A DNA stretch of 5,413 nt from Candidatus Culexmicrobium profundum (GTDB lineage Archaea; Thermoproteota; Methanomethylicia; Culexarchaeales; Culexmicrobiaceae). The position numbers and the translations under genes are program-made. Below, piece by piece: positions 4,787 through 5,413 of the stretch. The stretch spans positions 1-5,413 of the forward strand of contig JANZKD010000213.1 in assembly GCA_025061245.1 (NCBI GenBank), in the 5' to 3' direction. Under the pieces are notes generated by a model. The model was not told the DNA's origin, did no database searches, and saw nothing but the letters and a program-made list of their open reading frames with translations. Positions within the stretch are counted from its first letter, which is position 1. The number at the start of each line of letters is the position of its first letter.

Positions 4787-5038
4787 ATGGGGCGTAAATA
4801 TAAGAAAAAAATACCGAGAAGACCTCCCAAGAGAATACCCTCAGTATTTCAATGTCCTAACTGCGGTAAGAGAGCTGTAAGAGTAGAAATAGATAGGGAT
4901 GATAATGTTGCTAAGGTTTCATGTGGAAGTTGTAAAATAAGTGTTGAAATTAAAATTCCACCCATTTGTAATGAAGTAGATGCATATGGAAAATTTGTTG
5001 ACATGGTATATAGTGGAGAAATAACTGTTGAGGGGTAA
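4787..5038 (+). CDS. elf1: Archaeal Elf1-type transcription elongation factor (zinc ribbon)
   Basis: An 83-residue homologue of eukaryotic Elf1/ELOF1, which binds elongating RNA polymerase and helps it along template DNA. The basic N-terminal tail MGRKYKKKIPRRPPKR (1-16) is followed by a four-cysteine zinc ribbon, FQCPNCGKR (C23, C26) and VSCGSCKI (C46, C49), then the family's C-terminal block EVDAYGKFVDMVYSGE (63-78). Length and order match archaeal Elf1, known mainly from TACK and Asgard lineages. The start is ATG 4787, set by GGTGA (4777-4781) five bases before it; the GTG at 4778 would only add three residues. It lies between the 80-residue helical protein and GGGP synthase in one operon. 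General zinc-ribbon ribosomal proteins are excluded by the DAYGKFVD block. Confidence 0.9.
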   Translation: MGRKYKKKIPRRPPKRIPSVFQCPNCGKRAVRVEIDRDDNVAKVSCGSCKISVEIKIPPICNEVDAYGKFVDMVYSGEITVEG

Positions 5039-5040
5039 AA

Positions 5041-5413
5041 ATGTATAAAAACAATATAGGAAAAGTTGAGCAATACATATATAATAAAATTAGAACTGAT
5101 GGAGCAATACATATGACTTTAATTGATCCGGATAAAAATGTAAAAAATTTAGGTACCTTAGCCTCAATCGCAGAAAGAGCGGGAACATCAGCCATAATGA
5201 TTGGAGGATCAATCGGCGTCTCTGAGAAAATGCTAGATAAAGTTATTCTTTCTTTAAAGAGAAAAATAAGGATACCGATAATATTACTTCCTGGGAACAT
5301 AACTGGAATCAGTAAGTATGCGGACGCCATTTGGTTTATGTCTCTCTTAAACTCTTCAAATACATATTACTTAATAGATGCACAAGCATTAGGAGCAATA
5401 ATAGTTAAGAAAT
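5041..5413 (+). CDS. Geranylgeranylglyceryl phosphate synthase, N-terminal half (runs off window)
   Basis: This TIM-barrel enzyme joins geranylgeranyl diphosphate to sn-glycerol-1-phosphate, the first committed step of archaeal ether lipid synthesis, at the cytoplasmic side of the membrane. The first 124 residues are present, about half of the usual 240-260. Family marks are HMTLIDPDK (24-32, phosphate/metal-binding D29), MIGGS (53-57), IPIILLPGN (78-86) and ADAIWFMSLLNS (94-105), followed by YYLIDAQ. The PcrB-like bacterial relatives share these motifs, but the archaeal operon supports GGGP synthase. GAGGGG (5030-5035), inside the elf1 end, precedes ATG 5041 by five bases, and only two bases separate the genes. 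The 3' end is not in the window, so completeness cannot be judged. Confidence 0.92.
   Translation, partial: MYKNNIGKVEQYIYNKIRTDGAIHMTLIDPDKNVKNLGTLASIAERAGTSAIMIGGSIGVSEKMLDKVILSLKRKIRIPIILLPGNITGISKYADAIWFMSLLNSSNTYYLIDAQALGAIIVKK

Noticed and set aside
4487..5330. Minus-strand frames at 4487-4675, 4849-5112 and 4950-5330
   Set aside because: They oppose the elf1 operon genes with recognised motifs and good ribosome binding sites, and their products look like random hydrophobic translations.
1..5413. CRISPR array, tRNA or rRNA gene, insertion sequence, toxin-antitoxin or defence cluster
   Set aside because: No regularly spaced direct repeats, cloverleaf sequence, conserved rRNA blocks, transposase motif or terminal inverted repeats were seen. 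All sizeable genes fall into housekeeping, repair or transport families.

Overview
The window reads as chromosomal DNA from an AT-rich archaeon, most likely of the TACK/Asgard side of the tree. The reasons are: an Elf1-type zinc-ribbon transcription elongation factor next to a geranylgeranylglyceryl-phosphate (archaeal ether lipid) synthase; Shine-Dalgarno sequences of the GGTGA type; TATA-like boxes about 25 bases before start codons; several GTG starts; arginine coded mainly by AGA/AGG. I cannot fix the phylum from the sequence alone.

Layout. Bases 1-79 look like the 5' end of a minus-strand gene leaving the left edge. Bases 80-323 are a non-coding gap with three inverted repeats in series. 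Bases 324-2616 hold two minus-strand genes, an FAD-dependent dehydrogenase of the COG2509 type and, upstream of it, an SbcD/Mre11-related (ICC-like, COG1407) metallophosphoesterase. Divergent from the phosphoesterase across about 40 bases is a small plus-strand SWIM zinc-finger protein (2657-3067) whose motif fits the Sws1/Shu2 recombination-mediator pattern. It converges, with one base between stop codons, on a minus-strand ABC exporter-like pair: a LolD/MacB-type ATPase (3069-3785) and a very short FtsX/MacB-type permease (3790-4377) that lacks the large extracytoplasmic domain. Divergent from the permease begins a tight plus-strand operon (4436 to the right edge): a 36-residue single-pass membrane peptide, an 80-residue charged helical protein, Elf1, and the first half of GGGP synthase.

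How the genes relate. The phosphoesterase and SWIM protein share one short divergent promoter region and both families point to DNA repair, so a joint role is a reasonable guess. The ATPase and permease form one translationally coupled transporter unit. The last operon joins an unknown membrane peptide and an unknown helical protein to transcription elongation and membrane lipid synthesis; the overlaps and 2-5 base gaps imply one transcript. No tRNA, rRNA, CRISPR array, insertion sequence or phage gene was seen. I did not find a clear new defence or mobile system. The most unusual items are the minimal permease, the small proteins in front of elf1, the Sws1-like/Mre11-like divergent pair, and the hairpin-rich gap at the left.
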